DNA from: Ancylomarina subtilis
Lineage (GTDB): Bacteria; Bacteroidota; Bacteroidia; Bacteroidales; Marinifilaceae
Assembly (NCBI RefSeq): GCF_004217115.1
Contig: NZ_SHKN01000001.1
Span: 1,553,781 to 1,617,780 of the forward strand
DNA length: 64,000 nt
Direction of reading: 5' to 3'
Shown here one piece after another: positions 10,301 through 19,187 of this stretch (the first letter of the stretch is position 1; every line of letters begins with the position of its first letter). The notes under the pieces are model-generated. The model worked only from the letters and a program-made list of their open reading frames with translations. It was not told the origin of the DNA and searched no databases. The position numbers were made by a program, and so were the translations under genes.

Positions 10301-10433
10301 TAATAAAATGAACAATAACACGTTTAAATACGACTACAAAGTTTTCGATCTATTTGATGAATCTCAAAAGCCGATTGGTACAAAAGTCGAAATTGGTCTG
10401 CCTTTTCGTAAAACAGAAAACGAACGCATTTAA
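7353..10433 (+). CDS. Two-component propeller sensor with LytS-type histidine kinase domain
   Basis: About 1026 residues from the preferred start MLRRIITL, which begins a signal peptide (cleavage likely after SQA). The frame is open from 7287, but the extra 22 residues would bury the signal. A beta-propeller of two-component-regulator repeats (for example SRNIVWLATDAGFF, DESNIWLGTKNNGI, DDGSLWCGTNKGVY) is followed by a Y_Y_Y domain and one transmembrane span (PWFYAITFAALVALIIAVM). The His-kinase domain has QLDPHFIFNALNSIQ and a divergent ATPase (IEDNGIGRSKS). No LytTR response regulator is adjacent, so it is an orphan sensor. Its stop overlaps the convergent aminotransferase gene by 4 bases. 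Confidence 0.9.
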   Translation: MLRRIITLHITIIFLISLSPCLSQASSRYQSSFTLNDGLPSNNVHQIFCDSRNIVWLATDAGFFEFDGGKIIIRKELEHLYGERILSVCEDYDKNLWIVADNIGLCCFDGHSIKTYSHKDLGIKKGIQTVIFSSEYNNLVIGTTEGIFRISIKNKEKLLLTPFDTKETTHITRFIEDNNQFLAISKEAKKIFKCNFTTNQAKLLDRDDYLPLIEFNQFHTAQLLNELALKNEAFKIRNIEYDDIECEIIQKKQVTNETFYLIRYFIADVEYRKVLRVSEQEVEDFSQSNNIEDVFVQSIFIDDDESNIWLGTKNNGILHFQNSIFQYFNASYFNLDELAISDIATDDKGYIYIATKNEIIYFRENQIQKRISTSELCTIKDGRHSTVCEDKIQIFDIFNDGHSKLWLATNMGFYTLDLNNNSIKFIGISPAEKFVFTSEGQLCCLWKNEFSVFAGKNFQQKTFSYQISKSIKVDVSKIVSHNSEVWFATKQLGLFRFKSNEVKQFNKNNSDIHNVINDLLILPDGNMVAGGNNGSIYKLRYQNDKLNLIGVIDQDLGLSGNTIQGFQYLDDGSLWCGTNKGVYRFDYQSWKSDSAITYQFWNQTKGYYDRSGKKSVVDKDQNIWVQTNKQLLKITPSFIDDIQTSYCSIRLKKLQVYNKNWYPDSSKINVWTKEITGPIHLSDNQNYLTFSFGFQNCLNPGESIFRYQLKEFDTEWSDWSTNTQAVYSNLPSGDYILNIQGKHLNKANIIPFSIHVSVAYPWWKKPWFYAITFAALVALIIAVMRIYTHKIRKEEEERNKIGTSILGLKMKTLQNQLDPHFIFNALNSIQGYILEQETENALDYLSDFSTVLRKNIDNADKDYITLSDEIAYLKHYVKLEQMRFMDRFIFEIVLSKEINPYNYSIPPMLIQPFIESAIRFGLSDCKGDGLILITFDLEDNNYIRCTIEDNGIGRSKSKEFDAESRKSSHEKTMQIVQERISLLNKMNNNTFKYDYKVFDLFDESQKPIGTKVEIGLPFRKTENERI

Positions 10434-11248
10434 ATAAGCTCAAAATAATGAACAATTTCTTTCCTATAGGCTTCTAAAAGTTGCTTTAATAAAGGATGAT
10501 TGACATCAAATGAAATGGCATTTATGCTTCGAATAGGAAGTATTTGCGGTGACGTTCCTGTCAGGAATGCAGCATCGTAATTCGAGAGGGTCTCAAAGGG
10601 AATATCCTCTTTAAAAACAGGAATTCCCATGCGTGCACATATCTCGATAATTTTACCCCGTACAATTCCATTCAGCACCATATCATCCGGAGCAGTCACC
10701 AACCTGTCAGCCTTAATAAAAAATAAGTTGGACCTGCTCCCCTCGGTTATATGATTCAGATTATCCATCAAAATAACTTCAAATATTTCCGGACTTTCTA
10801 TGATCGAATTCGTGTAGGTTCGAAGTTCATGATTATAAACTTTTGCATTGGGATGGCTTCGTTCTGCATTATAAACTACAGTGTTAACGCCTTCTAAATA
10901 GGCTTGGCTATCAGGATAATTATGATGTACGAAATAGCAATAAAAATTACGGTTGTTCTGATGAATATTAAATACAATTTTAATATTTCCATTACGCACA
11001 CCATTCCTGCTGATAACCATCTCAATTTTCTCGACAAGTTCTGAATAATTCAGCCACACAAATTGTCCAACTTGCTTCGCAGAATTCTCCAAACGTATCA
11101 AATGTTCTTTTAAAAAGACAGGTTTCGAGTTCATGACACGAATCACCTCATAGAGAGACAAACCTCGTCTAAAAAATTCATTTCGAAATTCACTTGTATC
11201 CCTAAGTTTACTATTGTGTAAGTATTTATATTGCGAGCACTCTTTCAT
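10430..11248 (-). CDS. PLP-dependent class IV aminotransferase
   Basis: 272 residues, fold type IV PLP enzyme of the IlvE/D-amino-acid aminotransferase/PabC superfamily. The PLP-Lys is expected in the KVYNHELRTYTN segment, the Glu/phosphate region is ITEGSRSNLFFIK, and a FLTGTSPQILPI segment near the end binds the cofactor phosphate. The length fits PabC or DAAT better than IlvE (about 300-355). No pabA/pabB neighbour is present, so the substrate cannot be assigned. The gene ends inside the last codons of the convergent sensor gene. Confidence 0.85.
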   Translation of the reverse strand: MKECSQYKYLHNSKLRDTSEFRNEFFRRGLSLYEVIRVMNSKPVFLKEHLIRLENSAKQVGQFVWLNYSELVEKIEMVISRNGVRNGNIKIVFNIHQNNRNFYCYFVHHNYPDSQAYLEGVNTVVYNAERSHPNAKVYNHELRTYTNSIIESPEIFEVILMDNLNHITEGSRSNLFFIKADRLVTAPDDMVLNGIVRGKIIEICARMGIPVFKEDIPFETLSNYDAAFLTGTSPQILPIRSINAISFDVNHPLLKQLLEAYRKEIVHYFELI

Positions 11249-11410
11249 TTCCTGTTTTACGTCTGATATAAGCTACAAATTAAGCTTTTTTTAAGGAATC
11301 GATCTTGCCTAAAGCCACAAATATTCTAATAGATTGATTTCTTTCAGCTAAACTTAAATGTAACCACATTGAAGAAGATCAGATTATTAAAAAAACGTAT
11401 AAATTTGGTG

Positions 11411-11418
11411 TATATTTG
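11411..11418 (+). promoter_or_regulatory. Possible -7 box for the small gene at 11487
   Basis: An exact TATATTTG lies 68 bases before the start codon. No clear TTTG -33 element is seen at the usual distance, so this rests on one half-site. Confidence 0.35.
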
Positions 11419-11486
11419 TAATCAATTGTCAAGCTGCTTAATTTTAAGTTCAAGCTTTTTCTAATTAAAACTAAATCAAAAAAAAT

Positions 11487-11768
11487 ATGGCCAGTAGAAG
11501 AGACTTTAAGAAAGATGTAAATTTCTTAACCAACGAAATCTTTATGCGCAGTATCATTCATCTTGAATTCTTTGGAAAAAGAAATTCAGACGAAGTTTAC
11601 ACTATTATGAACGAAGCTGCTGATGCACGCAATAACTACATTGCTCGTATCAATCAAAAAATAGAAGAAAAGGCCGCTATTAAGCCTCATTTCAAATCGA
11701 TTTACGACGATTTGTTGAAATCGACTCATGAACTGCTTGAGAAGATTGACAATCTGGATATAGACTAA
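11487..11768 (+). CDS. Small conserved-looking hypothetical protein (93 residues)
   Basis: A basic, helical protein of 93 residues (MASRRDFKKDVNFLTNEIF...) without signal or membrane segment. Codon usage and a regular start (ATG after an A-rich leader) look like a real gene. Proteins of this kind are, to my knowledge, found as hypothetical genes in Bacteroidota, but I cannot name a domain. It lies upstream of the S9 peptidase with 89 bases between, possibly on its own transcript. Confidence 0.75.
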   Translation: MASRRDFKKDVNFLTNEIFMRSIIHLEFFGKRNSDEVYTIMNEAADARNNYIARINQKIEEKAAIKPHFKSIYDDLLKSTHELLEKIDNLDID

Positions 11769-11857
11769 AAACACAATAGTATATATTTACAAATGCAAGG
11801 GCTATTCGCTTTTGCATTTTTTTATGCAAACTCAACCAACAACCAACAACCAACTAA

Positions 11858-14656
11858 ATGAAGAAATTATTATTCACCCTGATAGCAAGCTCATTTCTAA
11901 CGATGGGTATTGCTCAAACCAATAAAAGAGCCTTAAGGCATAGCGATTATGATGGATGGAAAGATATCGAGAACCAGATCATTTCAAATGATGGCGACTG
12001 GCTTTGTTATGAAGTAAATCCACAGCGAGGAGATGGTTACCTTTATCTGTATCAACATTCAACAGCCAAACTCGATTCGTTTCCCCGAGGATACGACGCA
12101 AAATTCACACCTCAGTCTGAGAGTCTGGTATTCAGAATAAAAACTCAATTTGATACCATCAGACAAGCTAAATTGAAAAAAGTAAAATCCAAAGATTTAC
12201 CTAAAGATTCGCTGGCAGTTTTAAATCTATCAAATTATAAACTGGACAAATATGCCAACTTAAAGTCATACCAAACATCTATAGATGATGGACAATGGAT
12301 TGCATTCTTAGTAGAAACAAAAAAAATAGAAACAGACACGCTTAAAGAGGCGAAAAAATCTAAAAAGAAGAAAGCAAAAGGAAAGGATAAAATCGAAGTG
12401 GCTGATTTAAAGCTCAAAAATCTACTTACAGATGAAGTGATTGACTTTTCAAATATAAGTGATTACAAGCTATCCAGAAATGGACAAGCTGTTGCATTCA
12501 TCAGTCAAAGTCAGGATACTGTTTCAAAAGCTGAAGTTTCTATTCTAAAATTCAAGGATAAAAAGCCAAATGCTATTTTCAACGAGACTGGACTAGCAAA
12601 AAAGCTCAGTATTTCTTCTAAAGGAGATAAATTAACCTTTATTTTCTCAGCCGATACTTGCAAACAAAAAAGGTACAATTTACACTACTTCGACTCAAAA
12701 TTAAAACACTCAAAAGTTATATTAGATTCAGTAAACAAAACTGTTACCCAAGACTGGGAAGTGAATGAGAACAGCCAATTAAATTTCTCCAGAAATGGTG
12801 AGAGCCTATATTTTGGGATCGCGCCCAAAATTGAAAAGGAAAAAAAGGATACTCTTTTAGATGAAGAAAAGTACAGACTGGATGTATGGAGTTGGAAAGA
12901 TCCCTTACTGCAGTCTGAACAGAAGGTAAAGCTTAAGAAAGAACAGAAAAGAACATATCTAGCTGTTTACAACTGCAAGAAAAACACAATCAATCAACTT
13001 GCGGATAAAAGTTTACCACAAGTTAAACTATACGATCATGGCAATGCTGACTTAGCTTTAGGAAGCTCATCTCTCCCCTACCAAATGGAGGAATCGTGGA
13101 ATGATTGGTTCAAAGATTATTACCTAATCAATGTTAAGAATGGTCAGTCTGAATTAGTCCTTAAAAAGAAAAATTCAACGGTTAATATATCACCATCTCA
13201 AAAGTACCTGTACTGGTACGAAACGGCTGACAGCACATGGAATACTTACAATATTGCCAGCAAAAAAACGTGTAACCTGACTCAAAATATTCCTTTTAAC
13301 TTTTATTCCGAGACGCATGATATGCCAAGTGATCCTCAGCCTTATGGCGTCATGGGATGGACAAAAGATGATCAATATATCTTAATCCAGGATCGTTACG
13401 ACATATGGAAAGTTGATCCCAAAGGAAAAGAAAAAGCTAAGAACCTAACTCAGGGTTTAGGCCGCGAAAATAACATCCGCTTCAGCTATGTGAAACTTGA
13501 TACAGAGGAACGCTTTATCGATTGGGATAAAAGCTTACTATTGAAGGCTTTTGGCGAATACAATAAAAAATCCGGTTTTTACAGATTAATAAACGGCGAA
13601 ACTCTCCAGAAAATATGTTTAGATGATGTGAGTTACTCAAATCCTGTAAAAGCTAAAAAAGCCGATCGACTTGTATGGAAACGCTCAACATTTGTTGACT
13701 ATCCAAATCTTTGGTTGAGTGATTTAAACTTTGAAAACCAAAAACAAATTTCTAATGCAAACCCTCAGCAAAAAAATATCCTTTGGGGGAATGTTGAACT
13801 TGTAGATTGGGTATCAGGCGATGGTGAAAAATTGCAGGGAATGCTTTTTAAACCTGAAAATTTTGATCCAAACAAGAAATACCCAATGCTTGTCTATTTT
13901 TACGAAAGAGTTAGCGATCGATTACATAAGCATTATGTGCCTCAACCCAACTGGTCAATCATCAATCCAAGTTACTGCGTGAGTAATGGGTACCTGATTT
14001 TCATGCCGGATATTAGTTATTCTAAGGTTGGACATCCGGGAGAGAGTGCATACAGTTCAATCGTAACCGGAACACTGGCTATGATGGATCGCTTTAATTT
14101 TATCGACAAAGATAATGTTGCCTTGCAGGGACAAAGTTGGGGTGGCTATCAAATTGCTCAGTTGGTAACAAAAACAAATCTTTACAAATGTGCGATGTCA
14201 GGTGCTCCTGTGAGTAATATGACTTCGGCTTACGGCGGTATTCGTTGGAAGAGCGGACGTAGCAGAATGTTCCAATACGAACATACACAAAGCCGAATTG
14301 GCGGAACGCTTTGGGAAAAACCCTTGCATTACATTGAGAATTCTCCAATTTTCTCAATTACTAAAGTGAAAACACCCCTACTCATCATGCATAACGACCA
14401 TGATGGTGCTGTGCCATGGTATCAAGGGATTGAATACTTTGTTGCCATGCGTCGCTTACAAAAGCCCTGCTGGATGCTTTCATACAATGATGAAGCTCAC
14501 AATCTAAAAAGACGTGCAAACCGAATGGATCTATCTATTCGAATGATGCAGTTTTTTGATTATTATTTGAAAGGCGAGCCAGCTCCTGCCTGGATGATTG
14601 ATGGTATACCTGCCATCAAAAAAGGGAAATACGATGGCTATGAACTAAAAGAATAA
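11858..14656 (+). CDS. S9 family prolyl-oligopeptidase-type serine peptidase
   Basis: 932 residues with an N-terminal signal peptide (MKKLLFTLIASSFLTMGIAQ). A long beta-propeller region (about 40-640) precedes an alpha/beta-hydrolase domain. The catalytic triad is visible: Ser about 760 in GQSWGGYQ, Asp in HNDHDGAVPW, His in NDEAHNLKRR. This is the dipeptidyl-peptidase/acylaminoacyl-peptidase group, here exported, acting on peptides in the periplasm. A Lys-rich insert (about residues 165-185) in the propeller is unusual but in frame. It ends at a bidirectional terminator. Confidence 0.92.
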   Translation: MKKLLFTLIASSFLTMGIAQTNKRALRHSDYDGWKDIENQIISNDGDWLCYEVNPQRGDGYLYLYQHSTAKLDSFPRGYDAKFTPQSESLVFRIKTQFDTIRQAKLKKVKSKDLPKDSLAVLNLSNYKLDKYANLKSYQTSIDDGQWIAFLVETKKIETDTLKEAKKSKKKKAKGKDKIEVADLKLKNLLTDEVIDFSNISDYKLSRNGQAVAFISQSQDTVSKAEVSILKFKDKKPNAIFNETGLAKKLSISSKGDKLTFIFSADTCKQKRYNLHYFDSKLKHSKVILDSVNKTVTQDWEVNENSQLNFSRNGESLYFGIAPKIEKEKKDTLLDEEKYRLDVWSWKDPLLQSEQKVKLKKEQKRTYLAVYNCKKNTINQLADKSLPQVKLYDHGNADLALGSSSLPYQMEESWNDWFKDYYLINVKNGQSELVLKKKNSTVNISPSQKYLYWYETADSTWNTYNIASKKTCNLTQNIPFNFYSETHDMPSDPQPYGVMGWTKDDQYILIQDRYDIWKVDPKGKEKAKNLTQGLGRENNIRFSYVKLDTEERFIDWDKSLLLKAFGEYNKKSGFYRLINGETLQKICLDDVSYSNPVKAKKADRLVWKRSTFVDYPNLWLSDLNFENQKQISNANPQQKNILWGNVELVDWVSGDGEKLQGMLFKPENFDPNKKYPMLVYFYERVSDRLHKHYVPQPNWSIINPSYCVSNGYLIFMPDISYSKVGHPGESAYSSIVTGTLAMMDRFNFIDKDNVALQGQSWGGYQIAQLVTKTNLYKCAMSGAPVSNMTSAYGGIRWKSGRSRMFQYEHTQSRIGGTLWEKPLHYIENSPIFSITKVKTPLLIMHNDHDGAVPWYQGIEYFVAMRRLQKPCWMLSYNDEAHNLKRRANRMDLSIRMMQFFDYYLKGEPAPAWMIDGIPAIKKGKYDGYELKE

Positions 14657-14663
14657 ACAAATG

Positions 14664-14697
14664 AAAAGACCTCAAATAAATTATTTGAGGTTTTTTC
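14664..14697. terminator. Bidirectional terminator, peptidase and MBL genes
   Basis: Stem CCTCAAATA/TATTTGAGG with T-run TTTTTT on the plus side and AAAAG on the other, between two convergent stops. Confidence 0.8.
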
Positions 14698-14716
14698 ATT
14701 TATAACAAACTTGGTT

Positions 14717-15478
14717 TTAAATATCTATTGCCAAACCATCGTAAGCCATAAAAACATTCTCGGGTAACTCTTTTGAAATTTCCTGATGAAAACCCAATTG
14801 GTGAGAAAAATGCGTTAAATATGCTTTTTCGGGCTTCAACTCTTCAATTAAAGCCAAAGCTTCAGAAAGTGTAAAATGAGATAGATGTTTTTCCCTTCTC
14901 AAGGCATTCAGAACAAGAACCTTCAAACCTTTTAATTTCTCTTTTTCTTCTGCAGGAATATAATTGGCATCGGTAATATAAGCCATATCACCAATTCGAT
15001 AACCAAAAACAGGCAGCTTTAAGTGCATCGCCCGAATAGGAAGAATACGTGTGCTATTTATTTGGAAAGCCTTATTGTCGACATCGATCAGATTCAATTG
15101 AGGAATTCCGGGATAGCGAAACTCAGCAAAAACATAGGCAAACTCTTGTTTCAGCGATGCCTGTACCCGCTTCTCAGCATACACATCAATTGCTCTCTTA
15201 TTCACCCAATTAAAGGCACGTACGTCGTCTAAACCGGCCGTATGATCTTTATGCTCATGTGTAAACAAAATCGCATCAAGCTGCTGTACATTGGCCCTCA
15301 ACATTTGGTATCTGAAATCAGGACCACTATCAATAACGATCGTTTGCCCGTCAACTTCAACCAAAGCAGATGTTCTCAAGCGCTTGTCCTTTTTATCAGT
15401 AGATAAACAAACGGGGCATTTACAAGCAATAATGGGTATTCCCTGTGAGGTTCCTGTTCCTAAAAATGTAAGCTTCAC
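14717..15478 (-). CDS. MBL-fold metallo-hydrolase (PhnP-like)
   Basis: 253 residues of the metallo-beta-lactamase fold. It starts directly with the LTFLGTGTSQGIP strand and has a Cys-x-Cys-x2-Cys cluster (CKCPVC) like PhnP-type enzymes. The metal signature is FTHEHKDHTAGLDD, later ligands are D in YITDANY and H in YLTHFSHQLG. Family members cleave cyclic phosphodiesters, but no phosphonate genes are nearby, so the substrate is open. It is convergent with the peptidase and does not appear to form an operon. Confidence 0.88.
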   Translation of the reverse strand: MKLTFLGTGTSQGIPIIACKCPVCLSTDKKDKRLRTSALVEVDGQTIVIDSGPDFRYQMLRANVQQLDAILFTHEHKDHTAGLDDVRAFNWVNKRAIDVYAEKRVQASLKQEFAYVFAEFRYPGIPQLNLIDVDNKAFQINSTRILPIRAMHLKLPVFGYRIGDMAYITDANYIPAEEKEKLKGLKVLVLNALRREKHLSHFTLSEALALIEELKPEKAYLTHFSHQLGFHQEISKELPENVFMAYDGLAIDI

Positions 15479-15586
15479 TCTTTTTAAATTAGTGATTAAC
15501 GATTAATAATGACTTTATGACTAAGATTTTTAAGCGCCTTAAGTTACTGCTTACAATGACTCTTAAAAACGTCTCCCTTTTTAACA

Positions 15587-16525
15587 TTACTCTTTATTCC
15601 TTTTCACCTTCTTTCTATACTCCATCCTAAAAGACAAATAAAGCAAATAGAGTAATACGAATACAGCCATAACTGCTGAAGGTATGGCGGCTTCCTTTCC
15701 AAATAATGTGAGTGCAGTAACAACTGCAAAGCCTGAGCTTTTAATCGTCAATAGAAGATTTTGTGTCATGGCAACTTCCTTTTTGACTCCTATTCGCGCT
15801 GCAAATTTCTCATACACCCAACCTAAACCAAATATGCTGAGGAATAAAACCAATGCTACCAGAAAAAGGACATCAAAATTTGAGAAAAACACTTGTCTGT
15901 TTAAGCCTACTGCCGTAAAAATAAGCAGTGCAAATCCCCAATCGACCACTCGTCCCCTCACCTTCTCAACAGTTGGTTTGATAGGTTCCCACAGCAATAA
16001 TCGAGAGATCAACATCGGTATTAAAACCAATTTAACCATGGTCATAAAAAGCATGCCGGAGTCGATCCCTCCATCCACATTACTCAACAAACCAACAATG
16101 GCCGGAGCCAGAAAAACAGAGCTTATAAAAGCCCCTAAAACTCCAACAATGCCATATTTAATATCTCCCTCCAAAATGTGCGAAAAAGGAATCACTGCCA
16201 AACCTGGAGGCGTAGCTGCAATCACAACAAAACCTAGAAATAATTCCGGAGTAGGCATCAAGAAATAAGCCAGACTAATAATAACCGCGCCAAAGACAAA
16301 ATAATTAAGAACTGAACCTAACAATAAGGGTTGAATCATTTTTTTTAAAGGGAAAAGCGCTTTAGTACTTAAACCTGTAGTCGAAAAAACCATAACAACG
16401 GCTAAAATATAAAAGGTATATTCCTTTAAATTTTCAGCCCAGTCACCTATCGTTAAACCGAGAACTACGGCTAATATTAAGACAAAATTTCGATCTCGTA
16501 TTATGCGGGTAAAAAGTTGTATCAT
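15587..16525 (-). CDS. BASS-type (bile acid:sodium symporter family) transporter
   Basis: About 312 residues from the preferred start MIQLFTRII; the frame extends to 16558. Nine to ten hydrophobic segments are visible. The pattern LGFVVIAATPPGLAVIPFSHILEGD matches the conserved crossover region of the bile acid:sodium symporter family, whose bacterial members move organic acids and other anions with Na+. The substrate is not predictable. It stands alone between an MBL hydrolase and the EI24-like gene, which is divergent. Confidence 0.75.
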   Translation of the reverse strand: MIQLFTRIIRDRNFVLILAVVLGLTIGDWAENLKEYTFYILAVVMVFSTTGLSTKALFPLKKMIQPLLLGSVLNYFVFGAVIISLAYFLMPTPELFLGFVVIAATPPGLAVIPFSHILEGDIKYGIVGVLGAFISSVFLAPAIVGLLSNVDGGIDSGMLFMTMVKLVLIPMLISRLLLWEPIKPTVEKVRGRVVDWGFALLIFTAVGLNRQVFFSNFDVLFLVALVLFLSIFGLGWVYEKFAARIGVKKEVAMTQNLLLTIKSSGFAVVTALTLFGKEAAIPSAVMAVFVLLYLLYLSFRMEYRKKVKRNKE

Positions 16526-16725
16526 CGTTCGTATTTTTGTAAAACAAAGATGATACAATTCAAGTCCAATTCAAAACGATTCTAAGTAATAATAATCCCA
16601 TCTTTTTCAACATATAAATTCAGAATTTAAGTGCAAGTTGCTAAATTTAAAACTCAATAAAATAGAAAAGGATATTTCCTCATTTCGTAAACCAACACAT
16701 TTCATTATTTTTCAACACAATTCAT

Positions 16726-17502
16726 ATGACTTTTTTTAAAGATTTCGGATTCGGACTCCGTACTTATTCTGAAGCTCTCAGCTTTATTTTCAAAAAAAAG
16801 CTGGCTTGGTTCTTCCTATTTCCCATTGCCTTTAATATTCTGCTTTTCTGGTTTGGTTGGGACTTAGTAAGTCATTTCACGGAAACAGCAAAAGTCTATC
16901 TCGAAAATCAGCTTCAGTTAAAACAAGGGGATTTTTGGGGCTCAGGCTTCTTAAAAACCGCTATGGATGCCTTTGTTTGGATCACATTCAAAGTCATGTT
17001 TTTCTTACTTTTTGCCTATCTGGGTGGGTACATTATCATTATTCTGATGTCCCCCATTTTCTCCTACCTATCAGAACGAACTGAGAAAATTAAAACAGGA
17101 GTTGACTATCCTTTTAGCATTGTTCAGCTTTTAAAAGATGTTTTAAGAGGAGTCTTAATCGCAATCAGAAACTTCAGTATCGAACTCCTTCTTACCGGCC
17201 TCATGTTCATCCTGAGTTTTATTCCTATTATAGGTTGGTTTGCCGCAATTATGCTTTTCTTTATTTCAGCCTATTTCTATGGCTTCTCATTCATGGACTA
17301 TGCCCTTGAACGCAAAAAATTAAATCTAAAACAAAGCGTCCAGTTCATGGGGGAAAATAAAGGAATTGTTATTGCCAATGGCTTTGTCTTTTCTCTTTGT
17401 TTGATTATACCTTTCTGCGGTGTTTCCTTCTCAAGTTTTGCAGCCATTATTTCGGTTGTGGCCGGAACTCTAGCCATAAGCGAGATGGATACAAGAAACT
17501 AG
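16726..17502 (+). CDS. EI24/CysZ-like membrane protein
   Basis: 258 residues with about four long hydrophobic segments, including the double-length central ones typical of the EI24 domain (formerly DUF540). CysZ of enterobacteria, a sulfate channel, belongs here; no cysteine-pathway genes are adjacent, so sulfate transport is not asserted. It starts MTFFKDFGFGLRTYSEAL, a family-typical amphipathic beginning. A bidirectional terminator separates it from the convergent MFS gene. Confidence 0.82.
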   Translation: MTFFKDFGFGLRTYSEALSFIFKKKLAWFFLFPIAFNILLFWFGWDLVSHFTETAKVYLENQLQLKQGDFWGSGFLKTAMDAFVWITFKVMFFLLFAYLGGYIIIILMSPIFSYLSERTEKIKTGVDYPFSIVQLLKDVLRGVLIAIRNFSIELLLTGLMFILSFIPIIGWFAAIMLFFISAYFYGFSFMDYALERKKLNLKQSVQFMGENKGIVIANGFVFSLCLIIPFCGVSFSSFAAIISVVAGTLAISEMDTRN

Positions 17503-17542
17503 AACACTACAAAATTAAAAACCTTTAGCCTTAGAATAGAAA

Positions 17543-17570
17543 AAGCCACCTTAGCGGTGGCTTCTATTTT
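17543..17570. terminator. Terminator between EI24-like and MFS genes
   Basis: Stem AAGCCACC/GGTGGCTT with a 5-base loop, T-rich on the plus side and A-rich before it, between two convergent stops. Confidence 0.75.
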
Positions 17571-17587
17571 ATATCTGAATATTAGAA

Positions 17588-19027
17588 TTATTTCTCAATA
17601 TTTGGAAGTTCAAGGCCATAGCCTTTTTTACGATCTTCTGCTTTCAATAAGAAACCAAATACAGTAGCTAGTATGGTTAATCCAACAAAAATTAACCAAG
17701 TTGATGAATAATCAAACATGGGAATATCCCCAGCCTCTCTTAGAGCCTGAACTTTTGCTGATATTTCGTTTGCAGGAATCCCCTCTGCTCTGAAATTAAG
17801 GATGGCACTTTCGGTTTTTTCATTAACACCTGGATTTGTTTTATCTAAAACAACACCGAGTAAAATAGGCACAAGCATTAAACCAATATTTTGAACATAG
17901 AAAATTAATGCATAAGCTGACCCTAATTGCTTATCAGGAATAATCTTTGGAACCGAAGGCCACATAGCCGAAGGAACTAATGAGAAAGCAATTCCCAGTA
18001 GAACAACCGCGAAAATTGCAACCCATGTTGCAGTCAGCGCAGGTATATAGAATATGGTATGTACAATAACAAGCAATACAGCTCCAAGAATCATGATAGA
18101 AGCACCTTTACCGTATTTATCGTATATAAACCCAAACAAAGGCGTTAAAAGAATCGTTCCAAATGGTAAGATAGAAGGAATATCACCAGCTGTAGATGGA
18201 TCAATACCAAACTTGTTCACCATTAAACCCGAAGAAAACTTATAAAATGGGAAAACGGCAGAATAGAATAACAAACAAAGAATAGCAATATACCAAAAGC
18301 CCTTGCTTTTAATAATGACACCAAGATCCGAAATTTTGAATGGTTCTTCCTCCTCAGCTTCATCTTCAATTTGTTTATCCAATCTCACATCCATTAGGCA
18401 ATAAACAATGAAAAGGATTAATCCAATACACAAAGCAATCGTACCAACTAATACAGCCGTTGGGATGCTAAAAGCATCAGCAATTCGAGGAGATCCGAAT
18501 AAGGCAAGAAACGAACCTAAACGTGCCAGGGCCATCTCAGTACCCATTGCAAGCGCCATTTCTCGTCCTTTAAACCATTTCACAATTATTCTGGATACAG
18601 TTATACCAGCACCTTCAGCTCCAACACAGAATATTGCAAATCCTGTTGCTGAAACAAACACTCTGGAATCAATCCCTATGATTGTAGATCCTATTTCGAA
18701 ATTATGGGCAAATGCATAATATTTGACAATAGCTCCAAAAATCATTACCAAACCAGATCCAATGGCGGTAAATTTAATCCCCATTTTATCTAGTACAATA
18801 CCCGAAAAGATCAGCATAAATGCAAATACATTTAAGTATCCCTGGGCACCCGTAACCAGCCCCCAATCTGTACCACTCCATCCGTATGTACTTTGAATAA
18901 GCGTTTGAAGTGGAGAGAGTACCTCCATAAAGGTATATGCTATAAGCATAGTTACCGAAACGAGAATTAACACAAACCAACGAGCGCCTGCACTATCTCT
19001 CAAAGTCTTTTTAATAGCATCTGTCAT
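17588..19027 (-). CDS. MFS transporter, tandem paralogue 1
   Basis: 479 residues from MTDAIKKTL, chosen because the paralogue upstream begins with a comparable short leader before RWFVL; the longer frame to 19120 adds a sequence that does not align. Twelve hydrophobic segments are seen. Conserved blocks shared with the upstream copy include SRIIVKWFKGREMALAMG, the central SAVFPFYKF and GLELPNIEK at the end. The two may transport related solutes; peptide or carboxylate transport is possible, but nothing in the sequence settles it. An insert with EAEEEEPF lies in the central loop. Confidence 0.85.
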   Translation of the reverse strand: MTDAIKKTLRDSAGARWFVLILVSVTMLIAYTFMEVLSPLQTLIQSTYGWSGTDWGLVTGAQGYLNVFAFMLIFSGIVLDKMGIKFTAIGSGLVMIFGAIVKYYAFAHNFEIGSTIIGIDSRVFVSATGFAIFCVGAEGAGITVSRIIVKWFKGREMALAMGTEMALARLGSFLALFGSPRIADAFSIPTAVLVGTIALCIGLILFIVYCLMDVRLDKQIEDEAEEEEPFKISDLGVIIKSKGFWYIAILCLLFYSAVFPFYKFSSGLMVNKFGIDPSTAGDIPSILPFGTILLTPLFGFIYDKYGKGASIMILGAVLLVIVHTIFYIPALTATWVAIFAVVLLGIAFSLVPSAMWPSVPKIIPDKQLGSAYALIFYVQNIGLMLVPILLGVVLDKTNPGVNEKTESAILNFRAEGIPANEISAKVQALREAGDIPMFDYSSTWLIFVGLTILATVFGFLLKAEDRKKGYGLELPNIEK

Positions 19028-19135
19028 TACAATAAATTTTGGGTTAGAATTTAGTTTTTGGGTTTTATATCTTACTAAATTAAGATTAATGCCTAAAAAA
19101 ACAAACCTGTATTTTATCACTTACAGCTACTTACG

Positions 19136-19165
19136 AAAAAAAGCCACCCGAAAGGTGGCTTTTAA
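19136..19165 (-). terminator. Terminator after the second MFS gene
   Basis: AAAAGCCACC/GGTGGCTTTT with loop CGAAA, followed on the minus strand by TTTTTTT. It separates the two MFS paralogues into distinct transcripts. Confidence 0.8.
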
Positions 19166-19187
19166 AACTTTTATATCGTATTTGAAA

